NCBI GenBank assembly: GCA_025936995.1
Contig: JAICSH010000001.1
Location: forward strand, 1 to 64,000
Source: Thermoleophilia bacterium
Lineage (GTDB): Bacteria; Actinomycetota; Thermoleophilia; Gaiellales; Gaiellaceae
DNA: 64,000 nucleotides
Direction: 5' to 3'
A program made the position numbers and the translations under genes. The notes beneath the pieces were generated by a model. It saw only the letters and a list, made by a program, of their open reading frames with translations. It did no database searches and had not been told where the DNA came from. Positions within the stretch are counted from its first letter, which is position 1. Each line of letters starts with the position of its first letter. Positions 17,339-25,499 of the stretch are shown here, in pieces.

Positions 17339-17733
17339 TGGCAGCTGCCGAGAGCTATCCGGAGGAGCTGAGGTACCACGAGGAGCACGACTGGGCACGC
17401 ATCGAGGGCGATGAGGCGTTGCTCGGCATCACGTGGTTCGCCGCCGACTCGCTCGGCGAGCTCGTCCATTTCGAGCCCCCCGAGGCGGGCTCGAGCGTGA
17501 CGAAGGACCAGTCGTACGGCGAGGTCGAGTCGGTGAAGGCGGTCTCTGACGTGATTGCGCCCCTCTCGGGCGAGGTGCTCGAGGTCAACCGGCAGGTCGT
17601 GGATGCGCCCGAGACCGTGAACGAGGAGCCGTACGGCAACGGCTGGCTCGTCCGCATCCGGCTCACCGATCCGGGCGAGGCCGACGCGCTGCTCGACGCG
17701 GGCGCCTACCGGCAGCTGCTCGCGAGCCAGTGA
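17338..17733 (+). CDS. gcvH: Glycine cleavage H protein
   Basis: Small carrier protein (131 residues) that shuttles the aminomethyl group between P, T and L proteins. The start of the domain reads YPEELRYHEEHDWARIEG, and the lipoyl lysine is in GEVESVKAVSDV near residue 64. The end has NEEPYGNGWLVRIRL, also family-typical. GTG at 17338 is preceded by GGGAGGA, a good ribosome site, and overlaps the gcvT stop. The gene for the L protein is not in the window and is probably shared with other dehydrogenases. Confidence 0.95.
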   Translation: MAAAESYPEELRYHEEHDWARIEGDEALLGITWFAADSLGELVHFEPPEAGSSVTKDQSYGEVESVKAVSDVIAPLSGEVLEVNRQVVDAPETVNEEPYGNGWLVRIRLTDPGEADALLDAGAYRQLLASQ

Positions 17734-19079
17734 CGCATCCGTTCCTCGCGCTGACGGAGTCCGACCGGGAGGAGATGCTCCGGACGATCGGCGTCGCCTC
17801 GGTCGGCGAGCTCTTCCGCGACGTGCCGGAAGGGGTTCGCTTCGGACGGGAGCTCGACCTCGAGCCGGCCCTTTCGGAGCAGGAGGTCTACGCACACGTC
17901 GCCGAGCTCGCGGAGCGGAACGCCGATGCGAGCCGGGAGCTCTCCTTTCTCGGCGCCGGCATGTACGACCACTACGTCCCCGCCGTCGTCGACGCGATCC
18001 TCCAGCGCGGGGAGCTCCTGACCGCGTACACGCCGTACCAGCCGGAGATGAGCCAGGGAGTCCTCCAGGCGATCTTCGAGTACCAGACCGCGATCTGCGA
18101 GCTCACCGGCATGGACGTGTCGAACGCGTCCGGATACGACGGGACGAGCGTCGCCGCCGACGCGTGCTACATCGCGAAGCACGCGACCGGCCGCGGCAAG
18201 GTCGTCGTCACCGAGGCGACCAACCCGCAGGTGCGGCAGGTCGTGAAGACGTACGCCGCCGGCTTCGGGCTCGAGACCGTCGAGGTGCAGCACCGGGACG
18301 GCGTGACCGATCTCGACGAGGTGGAGCGCGCCGCCGCGGACGCCGCGGCGGTCATCTTCCAGCAGCCGAACTTCTTCGGCTGTCTCGAGCCGGCTCCGGA
18401 GCTCGTCGCCCGCGCCGCCGACGCGGGCGCGCTGCCGGTCGCCCACGTCGACCTCCTCTCGCTCGGCGTGCTCGAGGCACCGGCCCGCTACGGCGCGGCG
18501 ATCGCGCTCGGCGAGGGCCAGCCGGCCGGCAACTTCCCGTCATTCGGCGGGCCGCACTACGGCTTCCTCGCAGCCCGCGAGGAGTTCATCAGGCGCATGC
18601 CGGGACGCATCGTCGGTGAGACGCTCGACACCGCGGGGGAACGCGGCTATGTCCTCACCCTGCAGACCCGCGAGCAGCACATCCGGCGCGAGAAGGCCAC
18701 CTCCAACATCACCACGAACCAGACACTGCTCGCGCTCGGCGGGCTCGTCTACCTCACGTGGCTGGGGCCGCAGGGTCTGCGGGAACTGGGGGAGACCTGC
18801 CTGTCTCTCGCCGCCCATGCGAAGCAGCGCCTCGAGGAGCGGGCGGGACTCGAGCCGGTGTTTGCCGATCAGCCAACGTTCAAGGAGTTTGCCGTCCGGG
18901 TCGGACGGAACGCGCGCGAGGTCGTCGCGGCGGCCCGGGAGCGTGGAGTCCATCCCGGCTACGCGCTCGGCCGCGACTACGAGGGGATGGACGACGTCCT
19001 GCTGGTCGCGGTCACCGAGCGCCGGACACCGGAGGAGATCGACCGCCTCGCCGACGTCCTCGCGGAGGTGGCTCGGTGA
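17730..19079 (+). CDS. gcvPA: Glycine dehydrogenase (decarboxylating) subunit 1
   Basis: N-terminal half of the two-subunit P protein (449 residues). With gcvPB it forms the PLP-dependent glycine decarboxylase that loads the lipoyl arm of GcvH. The family blocks SFLGAGMYDHYVPAVV, YTPYQPEMSQGVLQAIFEYQ, NASGYDGTSVAAD, QPNFFGCLEPAPEL and REQHIRREKATSNITTNQ are all visible. The GTG start overlaps the gcvH stop (GTGA), and the end overlaps gcvPB the same way. Confidence 0.95.
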   Translation: MTHPFLALTESDREEMLRTIGVASVGELFRDVPEGVRFGRELDLEPALSEQEVYAHVAELAERNADASRELSFLGAGMYDHYVPAVVDAILQRGELLTAYTPYQPEMSQGVLQAIFEYQTAICELTGMDVSNASGYDGTSVAADACYIAKHATGRGKVVVTEATNPQVRQVVKTYAAGFGLETVEVQHRDGVTDLDEVERAAADAAAVIFQQPNFFGCLEPAPELVARAADAGALPVAHVDLLSLGVLEAPARYGAAIALGEGQPAGNFPSFGGPHYGFLAAREEFIRRMPGRIVGETLDTAGERGYVLTLQTREQHIRREKATSNITTNQTLLALGGLVYLTWLGPQGLRELGETCLSLAAHAKQRLEERAGLEPVFADQPTFKEFAVRVGRNAREVVAAARERGVHPGYALGRDYEGMDDVLLVAVTERRTPEEIDRLADVLAEVAR

Positions 19080-20578
19080 AGCTCATCTACGAGAAGTCGC
19101 AGGCCGGGCGCCGCGCGTCGGCCGTTCCGCGCCACGACGAGCTCCCACGGCCCGAGGTTCCGGAGGAGCTCCGGCGCAGCGAGCTTCCGCGCCTGCCGGA
19201 GGTGCCGGAGTTCGAGCTCGTCCGCCACTTCACCGAGCTCTCGACGCGCAACTTCGGCGTCGACACGGGCTTCTACCCGCTCGGCTCCTGCACGATGAAG
19301 TACAACCCGCGGATCAACGAGCGGCTTGCGGCGCTGCCCGGCTTCGCGCGGCTGCATCCGCTGCAGGAGGAGGACGGGGCGCAGGGAGCGCTCGAGCTGA
19401 TGTGGCGGCTCCAGGAGATCCTCGCCGAGGTCACCGGGCTCGACGCGGTCTCGCTCCAGCCGGCTGCCGGCTCGCAGGGCGAGCTGACCGGGCTCCTGCT
19501 CGTGCGTGCGTACTTCGCCGCCCGCGGCGAGGCGGAGCAGCGGAGGAAGGTCGTCATCCCCGACACGGCGCACGGCACGAACCCGGCCTCGGTGACGATG
19601 GCGGGCTACGAGCTCACGCCGGTGCGGACGGACGCGCGAGGCAACATCGACGTCGACGACCTGCGCGGCAAGGTCGACGAGCACACCGCGGCGCTGATGC
19701 TCACGAACCCGTCGACGCTCGGCCTCTTCGACGAGAACATCGAGGAGATCGAGCGGATCTTCAACGGCGCCGGCGCGCTCATGTACTACGACGGCGCGAA
19801 TCTCAACGCGGTGTGCGGGATCTCGCGGCCGGGCGACATGGGCTTCGACATCGTCCACATCAATCTGCACAAGACGTTCTCGCAGCCGCACGGAGGCGGC
19901 GGCCCCGGCGGCGGCCCGGTCGCGGTGCGCGGCATTCTCGAGCCGTTCCTGCCGGTGCCGGCGATCGTGCGGCGGGAGGAGGGCGGCTTCGGCCTCGACT
20001 TCGACCGGCCGCAGACGATCGGCAAGGTGCGCGGCTTTGCAGGCCCGTTCGGCGTCTTCGTCCGCTCGTACGCCTACATCCGGATGTGGGGGCCGCGACT
20101 GCGCGAGATGTCGGAGGCGGCCGTGCTCAACGCGAACTACGTCCTCGCGCGGCTAAAGGGGGCCTACGACCTGCCGTTCGACCGTCTCTGCACGCACGAG
20201 TTCGTCCTCTCGGCGAAGACGCTGAAGCGCGAGCACGGCTGCACCGCGCTCGACGTCGCGAAGCGGCTGATGGACTACGGCTTTCATCCGCCGACGATCT
20301 ACTTCCCGCTGATCGTCCCCGAGGCGCTGATGGTCGAGCCGACCGAGACCGAGGCGAAGGAGACGCTCGACGCGTTCTGCGACGCGATGCTCGCGATCGC
20401 CCGCGAAGCGGCGGAGGAGCCGGAGCTGCTGAAGGAGGCTCCGCACCATCGGCCGGTGCGACGGCTCGACGAGGTGCGCGCGGTCAAGCGGCCCGTCGTC
20501 AAGTACGGGTTCGGCGAGCATCCCGTGACAAAGGGAGAGGCGAAAGCCGTCGTGACCGAGGCGCCGCAGGGCGTCTAG
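19076..20578 (+). CDS. gcvPB: Glycine dehydrogenase (decarboxylating) subunit 2
   Basis: PLP-carrying subunit of the glycine decarboxylase, about 500 residues. Early motifs are GVDTGFYPLGSCTMKYNP and LQPAAGSQGELTGLL; the cofactor lysine is in NLHKTFSQPHGGGGPGGGP (near residue 267). The C-terminal domain has HEFVLSAKTLKREHG and DYGFHPPTIYFPLIV. The start GTG 19076 overlaps the gcvPA stop. Its stop TAG lies in a CTAG shared with the stop of the converging GalT-family gene. Confidence 0.95.
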   Translation: MKLIYEKSQAGRRASAVPRHDELPRPEVPEELRRSELPRLPEVPEFELVRHFTELSTRNFGVDTGFYPLGSCTMKYNPRINERLAALPGFARLHPLQEEDGAQGALELMWRLQEILAEVTGLDAVSLQPAAGSQGELTGLLLVRAYFAARGEAEQRRKVVIPDTAHGTNPASVTMAGYELTPVRTDARGNIDVDDLRGKVDEHTAALMLTNPSTLGLFDENIEEIERIFNGAGALMYYDGANLNAVCGISRPGDMGFDIVHINLHKTFSQPHGGGGPGGGPVAVRGILEPFLPVPAIVRREEGGFGLDFDRPQTIGKVRGFAGPFGVFVRSYAYIRMWGPRLREMSEAAVLNANYVLARLKGAYDLPFDRLCTHEFVLSAKTLKREHGCTALDVAKRLMDYGFHPPTIYFPLIVPEALMVEPTETEAKETLDAFCDAMLAIAREAAEEPELLKEAPHHRPVRRLDEVRAVKRPVVKYGFGEHPVTKGEAKAVVTEAPQGV

Positions 20579-21582
20579 CCCCGCCGCGCGAAGGCCGGAC
20601 GCGCCAACTCGGCGACGTGCTCCGGCGCGAGGTCGGTGGCGGCTTCCCACTGGAGCCGCTCGCTCCACATCGCGTCCGAGCGCTCGGCAGCGCCGAAATA
20701 CCCGCGCGCGACGATGCGCAGAAGCAGGGTCTGGGCGGCGGGGACGCCGTACAGCGCGAGATTGAAACTCTGGAAGCCAAGACGGTCGTAGACGCCGAGC
20801 ACGGCCGAGATGCCGCGTGCGAGCTCCTCGACCAGTGCGTCTTCGAGGTCGTGCGGCGAGCCGACTCCCGCGGCGAATGCGCAGATCTCGGCCGGCCCGA
20901 GCGGTGCGAAGCTCGCGACCCAGTCGATCCCGCCTGAGGACGCGAGAAGTCGCGTCCCGTCGTCCCGCTCGGCGGCGACGTATGCGCGCACGTCCGCGGG
21001 CGGGACAGCCGCGAGGAGGTGCTGCATCGTCGTCGGCAGCGGGTTCGCGCTGCCCTGCAGGTGAGGATGGAAGATCGAGCTGCCGGCCGGCGGGAGGTGG
21101 TTTGCGTTGACGCTGATCCACTGCGAGGTCGGGTCGAAGGCGAGCACCGCCCGGCCGAACGCGCGCTGGGCAAGCAGGTTGGCGGCGACGAGCGACGGCG
21201 TGAGGTCCGGCAGCGAGAGCAGGTGGCGCTCCGGGGAGTAGACCGAGACCGAGCTCCACTTCGCGTAGGGGACGAGGTTCGGGAAGAGGACGGCCTCGCC
21301 GGCGCGGATCCGTCCGTCTCGGTTGACGGCGGGCGGCAGGCGCGGTGTCTCCTCCTCGATCCGCTCGGCGCAGAACGGGCAGGTTTTGCGGGTCTCGGCG
21401 GCGAGGCGCTCGAGATCGTGCCGGGCAGGCGGCGGAAAGCTCCCGGCGGGGAGGATCCGGGCGCTGTGACCCGTCAACGGATCGCGCCGCGCCTCGACCT
21501 TCGTCCGCGTGGGCGCGAAGCCGTGGTAGGGGTCGAGCAGCTCGGCTTCGAAGATCTCGCGCTCGAACGCAATGCGGCTCAT
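20575..21582 (-). CDS. galT: Galactose-1-phosphate uridylyltransferase family protein
   Basis: HIT-superfamily nucleotidyl transferase of 335 residues. It has an N-terminal zinc knuckle TCPFCAERIEEETPR near residue 62, the PNLVPYAKWSSVSVYSPERH segment (quoted as PNLVPYAKW), NANHLPPAGSSIFHPHLQ with a His-Pro-His-x-Gln like the uridylylated His-x-His-x-Gln of GalT, and a second domain ending in FNLALYG. Some lineages annotate this subgroup as DUF4921, and its substrate is not proven. ATG at 21582 overlaps the stop of rlmN by ATGA, so both are one operon. Confidence 0.75.
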   Translation of the reverse strand: MSRIAFEREIFEAELLDPYHGFAPTRTKVEARRDPLTGHSARILPAGSFPPPARHDLERLAAETRKTCPFCAERIEEETPRLPPAVNRDGRIRAGEAVLFPNLVPYAKWSSVSVYSPERHLLSLPDLTPSLVAANLLAQRAFGRAVLAFDPTSQWISVNANHLPPAGSSIFHPHLQGSANPLPTTMQHLLAAVPPADVRAYVAAERDDGTRLLASSGGIDWVASFAPLGPAEICAFAAGVGSPHDLEDALVEELARGISAVLGVYDRLGFQSFNLALYGVPAAQTLLLRIVARGYFGAAERSDAMWSERLQWEAATDLAPEHVAELARPAFARRG

Positions 21583-22649
21583 CCCGCTGGAACGGCGGCC
21601 TGTCGCCCGCGCGGCCTCGGCGCGGCTGCGAGCTGCCCGCAGGCGGCTTCGATGTCCCGTCCACGGGTCAGCCGCACGGTGACCGGCACGCGCGCGCGTT
21701 CGAGCTCGTGCCTGAAGGCGCCGATCCGCTCCCGCGAGGAACCTTCGTACAGGGCGCCTGCCGCCGTAGGCGGGGTCTTCGGCCGCGCGACGGCGGCTTG
21801 ACCGCCAGCCCAAGCGTTGTAGGGGATCAGGTTGACCTTGAAGTGGTCGCGGCCGAGGAGCTCGGCCAGCTTGCGCGCGAGCTCCGGCGTGTCGTTCACG
21901 CCGGCGAGCATCACGTATTCGACGAAGACGCGGCGGTTCGTCGCCTCCGCGTGCCGGCGGCACTCCGCGACCACGTCCGCGATCGGGAACCGCTCGTTCA
22001 CGGGCATGATCCGCGACCGCAGCCCGTCGTCCGGCGCGTGGAGCGAGAGCGCGAGCCGGATCGGCTCGGCCACCTCGTCGACGAAGCGGCGCAGGCCGGG
22101 GAGCCAGCCCACCGTCGAGATCGTCGTCCGCCGGTGCGTGATCCCGAGGTCGGGAAGGCGTCGCGCCGCGGCGAGCACCTCGTCGAGGTTGAGCATCGGC
22201 TCGCCCATCCCCATGAAGACGCAGTGGTCGAGCTCGGTGAGGCGCCGGAAATGGAGCGCCTGGTCGAGGATCTCGGAAGCCGTGAGGTTCCGCCCGAACG
22301 CCATCGCACCGGTCGCGCAGAAGGTGCACGTCAGCGGGCAGCCCGACTGGGACGAGAGGCAGAGCGACCGCCGGCCGTCCCGGTACCGCATCAGGACCGC
22401 CTCGACCGGGTGGCCGTCTCCGGTGCGGAACAGCGTCTTCACGGTGCCGTCCCGCGACTCGCGCTCGGTCTCGACCGAGAGCGTCGAGTAGGGGACGGCC
22501 GCGTCGAGCTCCTCACGCAGCGCACGCGAGAGGTTCGTCATCCCGTCGTATCCGGGCGCGCCGCGGGCCGTCCACTCCCAGACCTGCCGCCGACGGAACG
22601 CCGGCTCGCCGCGCTCGCGCAGCGTCCGTTCGAGGAGGTCCAGATCCAT
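21579..22649 (-). CDS. rlmN: 23S rRNA (adenine2503-C2)-methyltransferase RlmN
   Basis: Radical-SAM enzyme (356 residues) that methylates C2 of A2503 in 23S rRNA and of A37 in some tRNAs. The iron-sulphur motif CPLTCTFCATG (C-x3-C-x2-C) is near residue 107; MGMGEPMLNLDEV, ISTVGWLPGLRRF, LSLHAPDDGLRSRIMPVN and FVEYVMLAGVND follow. The catalytic C-terminal cysteine would be in DIEAACGQL. A TACCGT box 6 bases before the ATG suggests a leaderless transcript. It diverges from the threonine aldolase gene, 24 bases away. Confidence 0.95.
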   Translation of the reverse strand: MDLDLLERTLRERGEPAFRRRQVWEWTARGAPGYDGMTNLSRALREELDAAVPYSTLSVETERESRDGTVKTLFRTGDGHPVEAVLMRYRDGRRSLCLSSQSGCPLTCTFCATGAMAFGRNLTASEILDQALHFRRLTELDHCVFMGMGEPMLNLDEVLAAARRLPDLGITHRRTTISTVGWLPGLRRFVDEVAEPIRLALSLHAPDDGLRSRIMPVNERFPIADVVAECRRHAEATNRRVFVEYVMLAGVNDTPELARKLAELLGRDHFKVNLIPYNAWAGGQAAVARPKTPPTAAGALYEGSSRERIGAFRHELERARVPVTVRLTRGRDIEAACGQLAAAPRPRGRQAAVPAG

Positions 22650-22655
22650 CGGCCT

Positions 22656-22665
22656 ACGGTAGCGT
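22656..22665. promoter_or_regulatory. Overlapping divergent -10 elements of rlmN and ltaE
   Basis: The minus strand has TACCGT (22661-22656) 6 bases before the rlmN ATG, and the plus strand has TAGCGT (22660-22665) 8 bases before the ltaE ATG. The two hexamers overlap by two base pairs in a region of only 24 bases between the genes. No ribosome site exists on either side, so both messages are predicted to be leaderless. Confidence 0.5.
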
Positions 22666-22673
22666 CAGGCCCG

Positions 22674-23657
22674 ATGATCGATCTCCGCTCCGACACCGTC
22701 ACGAAGCCGACGCCCGGGATGCTCGCCGCGATGGCGACCGCCGCGGTCGGCGACGAGCAGGAGCGCGAGGACCCGACCACGAACGAGCTCCAGCGCCGGA
22801 TGGCGAAGCTGCTCGGGAAAGAGGCGGCGCTCTTCCTCCCGACCGCGACGATGGCGAACCAGGCGGCCCTGCGCGCCCTCGGCCGGCCCGGCTGCAAGGT
22901 CGTGGCGGAGGAGCGGACGCACGTCCTGATCTACGAGTGGGGAGGTCCGGCGATCCATTCCGGCCTCGTCATGCGCGGCCTCGTCGCGGAAGCGGGCCGG
23001 CCGACGCCGGAGCAGATCGAGGAGCTCGACGAGTTCGGGCCCGGCAGCGTCGTCGTGCTCGAGAACACGCATCGCAGCTCCGGCGGCCGGGTCTGGCCGC
23101 TCGACGAGCTCGGCGCGACGGTGGCGGCGGCACGCGAGCGAGGCGCGGCCGTCCACCTCGACGGTGCGCGCCTCTTCAACGCCGCGGTCGCCGCGGGTCT
23201 CGAGCCGTCCGCGTGGGCGGCGCTCGCCGACACCGTCACGATCTGCTTCTCGAAGGGGCTCGGGTGTCCGTTCGGCGCGATCCTCGCCGGTCCGGCCGAG
23301 ACGATCGAGCGGGCGTGGGAGAGCAAGTTCCTCTTCGGCGGCGCGCTGCGGCAGTCGGGCATCGCCTCCGCTGCGATGCTCTACGCGCTCGGCCACAACG
23401 TGGAACGGCTCGCGGACGACCACGCGCGGGCGAAGCGGCTCGCGGAGGGAATCGGGATCGATCCCGCGACCGTCGAGACGAACTTCGTCCCGATTCCCGA
23501 CGAGCCGGGGCTCACCGAGCGCCTCCTCGAGCACGACGTCGGCGTCGGAGGGCTTCGCCCCGGCTGGCTGCGCGCCGTCACGCACCTCGACGTCGGCGAC
23601 GGCGAGATCGACCAGGCGATCGAGCGGATGCAGGCGGTGCTCTCCGTCCATGCCTGA
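22674..23657 (+). CDS. ltaE: Low-specificity L-threonine aldolase
   Basis: PLP enzyme of 327 residues that splits threonine or allo-threonine into glycine and acetaldehyde. The N terminus IDLRSDTVTKPTPGML, the GDEQEREDPTTNELQ segment, LENTHRSSGGRVWPL, HLDGARLFNAAVA and the cofactor lysine in CFSKGLGCPFGAILAG (near residue 200) are family signatures. Lying just after the glycine-cleavage operon, it could feed glycine into one-carbon metabolism. ATG 22674 begins the conserved MIDLRSD. Its end overlaps the next gene by 8 bases. Confidence 0.95.
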   Translation: MIDLRSDTVTKPTPGMLAAMATAAVGDEQEREDPTTNELQRRMAKLLGKEAALFLPTATMANQAALRALGRPGCKVVAEERTHVLIYEWGGPAIHSGLVMRGLVAEAGRPTPEQIEELDEFGPGSVVVLENTHRSSGGRVWPLDELGATVAAARERGAAVHLDGARLFNAAVAAGLEPSAWAALADTVTICFSKGLGCPFGAILAGPAETIERAWESKFLFGGALRQSGIASAAMLYALGHNVERLADDHARAKRLAEGIGIDPATVETNFVPIPDEPGLTERLLEHDVGVGGLRPGWLRAVTHLDVGDGEIDQAIERMQAVLSVHA

Positions 23658-24987
23658 GACCCCCGAGCGCCTGGCCGCGCGCCTCGAGCGGCTCGTCGGA
23701 GTCACGCAGCGCGAGAAGCGCGTTCCGAGCCTCGCCGCGGCCGTGCTCCGCGACGGCGAGCTCGTGTGGGAGACGGCCGTCGGCGCCGCCGACGTCGAGG
23801 CCGGTGTCGAGGCGACACCCGAGACGCAGTACCGCCTCGGCTCGATCACGAAGACGTTCACGGCGGCCGCGATCATGCAGCTTCGCGACGCGGGCAAGCT
23901 CGACCTCGAGGACACGCTCGACCGGCACATCGAGGGTGCGGCGCACCGGCCCACGATCCGCCGGCTGCTCTCACACGCCTCGGGCCTTCAACGCGAGACG
24001 CAGGACGACTCCTGGCTGACGATGCGGTTCGCGCGGCCCGACGAGCTGCTCGAGACGCTCGCGGAGGCGGAGCTCGTGCTCCCGTCGGGAGCCCGCTTCC
24101 ACTACTCCAACCTCGCCTACGCGCTGCTCGGCATCGTCGTCGAGCGCGCCTCGGGCGTGCCCTACATGGACTACGCGCGCGAGCGGCTGTTCGCGCCCGC
24201 CGGCCTGACGCGGGTGAGCTTCGAGGCCGAGCCGCCCGCCGCGAAGGGCTATCTCGCCCAGCCGTACGCCGACGGCGTCTGGGACACGGTCGACGTCGAG
24301 ACGGGCGCCTGGGCGTCCGCCGGCCAGCTCTGGGGGACGGCCGTCGACGTCTGCCGCTGGGGCGCCTTCCTCATGGAGCCGGACGAGGCGGTGCTCGCGA
24401 AGAAGACCGCAGAGGAGATGCGGACGGTGCAGGTGATCACCGAGCACGACCGGTGGCTCGCGGGCTACGGGCTCGGGCTCTACCTGCGACGCGACGGCGA
24501 GCAGATCCTCGCCGGGCACACGGGCTCGATGCCCGGCTTCATCGCGGTGCTCCTCTTCTCGCCGAAGGAGAAGGTCGTCGTCACGGCCCTCACGAACGAG
24601 AGCGAGGCGGCGACCGTGGAGCTCGGGCTGTCGCTCGTCCGCACGACCGTGGAGGAGTGGCCGGTTGCGCCCGAGCCGTGGCGGATCGGGGAGCCGCCGC
24701 CCGACGACGTCGCGCCGGTTCTCGGGATCTGGTTCGTGGAGGCGGCCAGGCTCGTCTTCCGCTGGCGCGAGGGCCGGCTCGAGGCGCGCTACGACGGCCT
24801 GCTCGACTGGGAGCCGTCGTCGGTCTTCGAGCGGGAGACGGACGACCGCTGGCGCACGGTCTCCGGGCCGGAGCAGGGCGAGGCGCTGCGGATCGAGCGG
24901 GAGCCGGACGGCTCGGTGGCGCGGATGATCTGGGCCGGCTATCCGGTCACGCGCGAACCGGGTCCCTGGCGCGCGCCCGGGGAGTAG
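23650..24987 (+). CDS. Serine hydrolase of the beta-lactamase/PBP4-like family
   Basis: A 445-residue enzyme with the class C beta-lactamase/D-aminopeptidase fold. Motif 1 SITK (near residue 67), motif 2 YSN (near 156) and the HTGSMPG block replacing KTG (near 295) are all present, so it should be catalytically competent. No signal peptide is visible, suggesting a cytoplasmic esterase or peptidase rather than a secreted lactamase. A C-terminal beta-rich domain of about 110 residues (from about PVLGIWFVEA) resembles the lipocalin-like extension of these enzymes. The substrate cannot be predicted. It overlaps ltaE and is followed within 6 bases by a GNAT gene. Confidence 0.85.
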   Translation: MPETPERLAARLERLVGVTQREKRVPSLAAAVLRDGELVWETAVGAADVEAGVEATPETQYRLGSITKTFTAAAIMQLRDAGKLDLEDTLDRHIEGAAHRPTIRRLLSHASGLQRETQDDSWLTMRFARPDELLETLAEAELVLPSGARFHYSNLAYALLGIVVERASGVPYMDYARERLFAPAGLTRVSFEAEPPAAKGYLAQPYADGVWDTVDVETGAWASAGQLWGTAVDVCRWGAFLMEPDEAVLAKKTAEEMRTVQVITEHDRWLAGYGLGLYLRRDGEQILAGHTGSMPGFIAVLLFSPKEKVVVTALTNESEAATVELGLSLVRTTVEEWPVAPEPWRIGEPPPDDVAPVLGIWFVEAARLVFRWREGRLEARYDGLLDWEPSSVFERETDDRWRTVSGPEQGEALRIEREPDGSVARMIWAGYPVTREPGPWRAPGE

Positions 24988-24992
24988 CCCCG

Positions 24993-25385
24993 GTGGAGAT
25001 CGCCGCCTTCGGCGAGGAGCATCTTGCCGCGGTTCTCCGGCTGTGCGAGGCGGAGGGCTGGCCGACGCTGCCGACCGATCCGGATCGCGCAATGCGAGCC
25101 CTGACGGCTCCCGGGGTCGTCTCGGTCGTTGCCGTGGAGGGTGGAGGCGTTGTCGGCTTCGCCTATCTCCTCACGGACGGCGAGATCGAGGCGTATCTCT
25201 CGCTGCTCGTCGTCGCCGGCCATGTGCGCCGGCGCGGGATCGGTCGCGCCCTCGTCGACGAGGCGTTCGCGCGCTCGGGAGCGCAGCGGCTCGATCTCCT
25301 CTCGGCGGCGGAGAGCGAGGGCTTCTACCGCTCGTACAAACACCGCGCCTTAGCCGGCTACCGGATCTACCCGATCGCCGGCTAG
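24993..25385 (+). CDS. GNAT-family N-acetyltransferase
   Basis: A 130-residue single-domain acetyltransferase. The acetyl-CoA loop is RRRGIGRALVDEAF (R/Q-x-x-G-x-G/A, near residue 76), after LSLLVVAGHV, and the C-terminal strand contains LDLLSAAESEGFYRSY. The substrate is unknown. GTG at 24993 is 5 bases after the stop of the serine hydrolase, so the two are probably cotranscribed with ltaE. The 114 bases that follow (25386-25499) hold no gene I can support. Confidence 0.88.
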   Translation: MEIAAFGEEHLAAVLRLCEAEGWPTLPTDPDRAMRALTAPGVVSVVAVEGGGVVGFAYLLTDGEIEAYLSLLVVAGHVRRRGIGRALVDEAFARSGAQRLDLLSAAESEGFYRSYKHRALAGYRIYPIAG

Positions 25386-25499
25386 CGCACGAAGGCGAGC
25401 GCGAGCTCGCTGTGATGTCGACGAAGCGCGAACTCGGCGCTGCCCGCTTCGAGGCGGCCCGCGAGCCCTTCCTCGATCAGCCGCGCGTCGTCCACGGGC

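Noticed and set aside
20575-22329. 584-codon minus-strand frame extending the GalT-family gene through rlmN
   Set aside because: RlmN has all motifs in its own frame; the extension is Arg-rich and the ATGA overlap at 21579-21582 gives a natural start.
21345-22673. Long plus-strand extension of the threonine aldolase frame upstream of 22674
   Set aside because: It is antisense to galT and rlmN; the family N terminus MIDLRSDTVTKP starts exactly at ATG 22674.
25386-25499. Short frame between the GNAT gene and the ABC permease
   Set aside because: No start with support and no conserved pattern; left as empty spacer.
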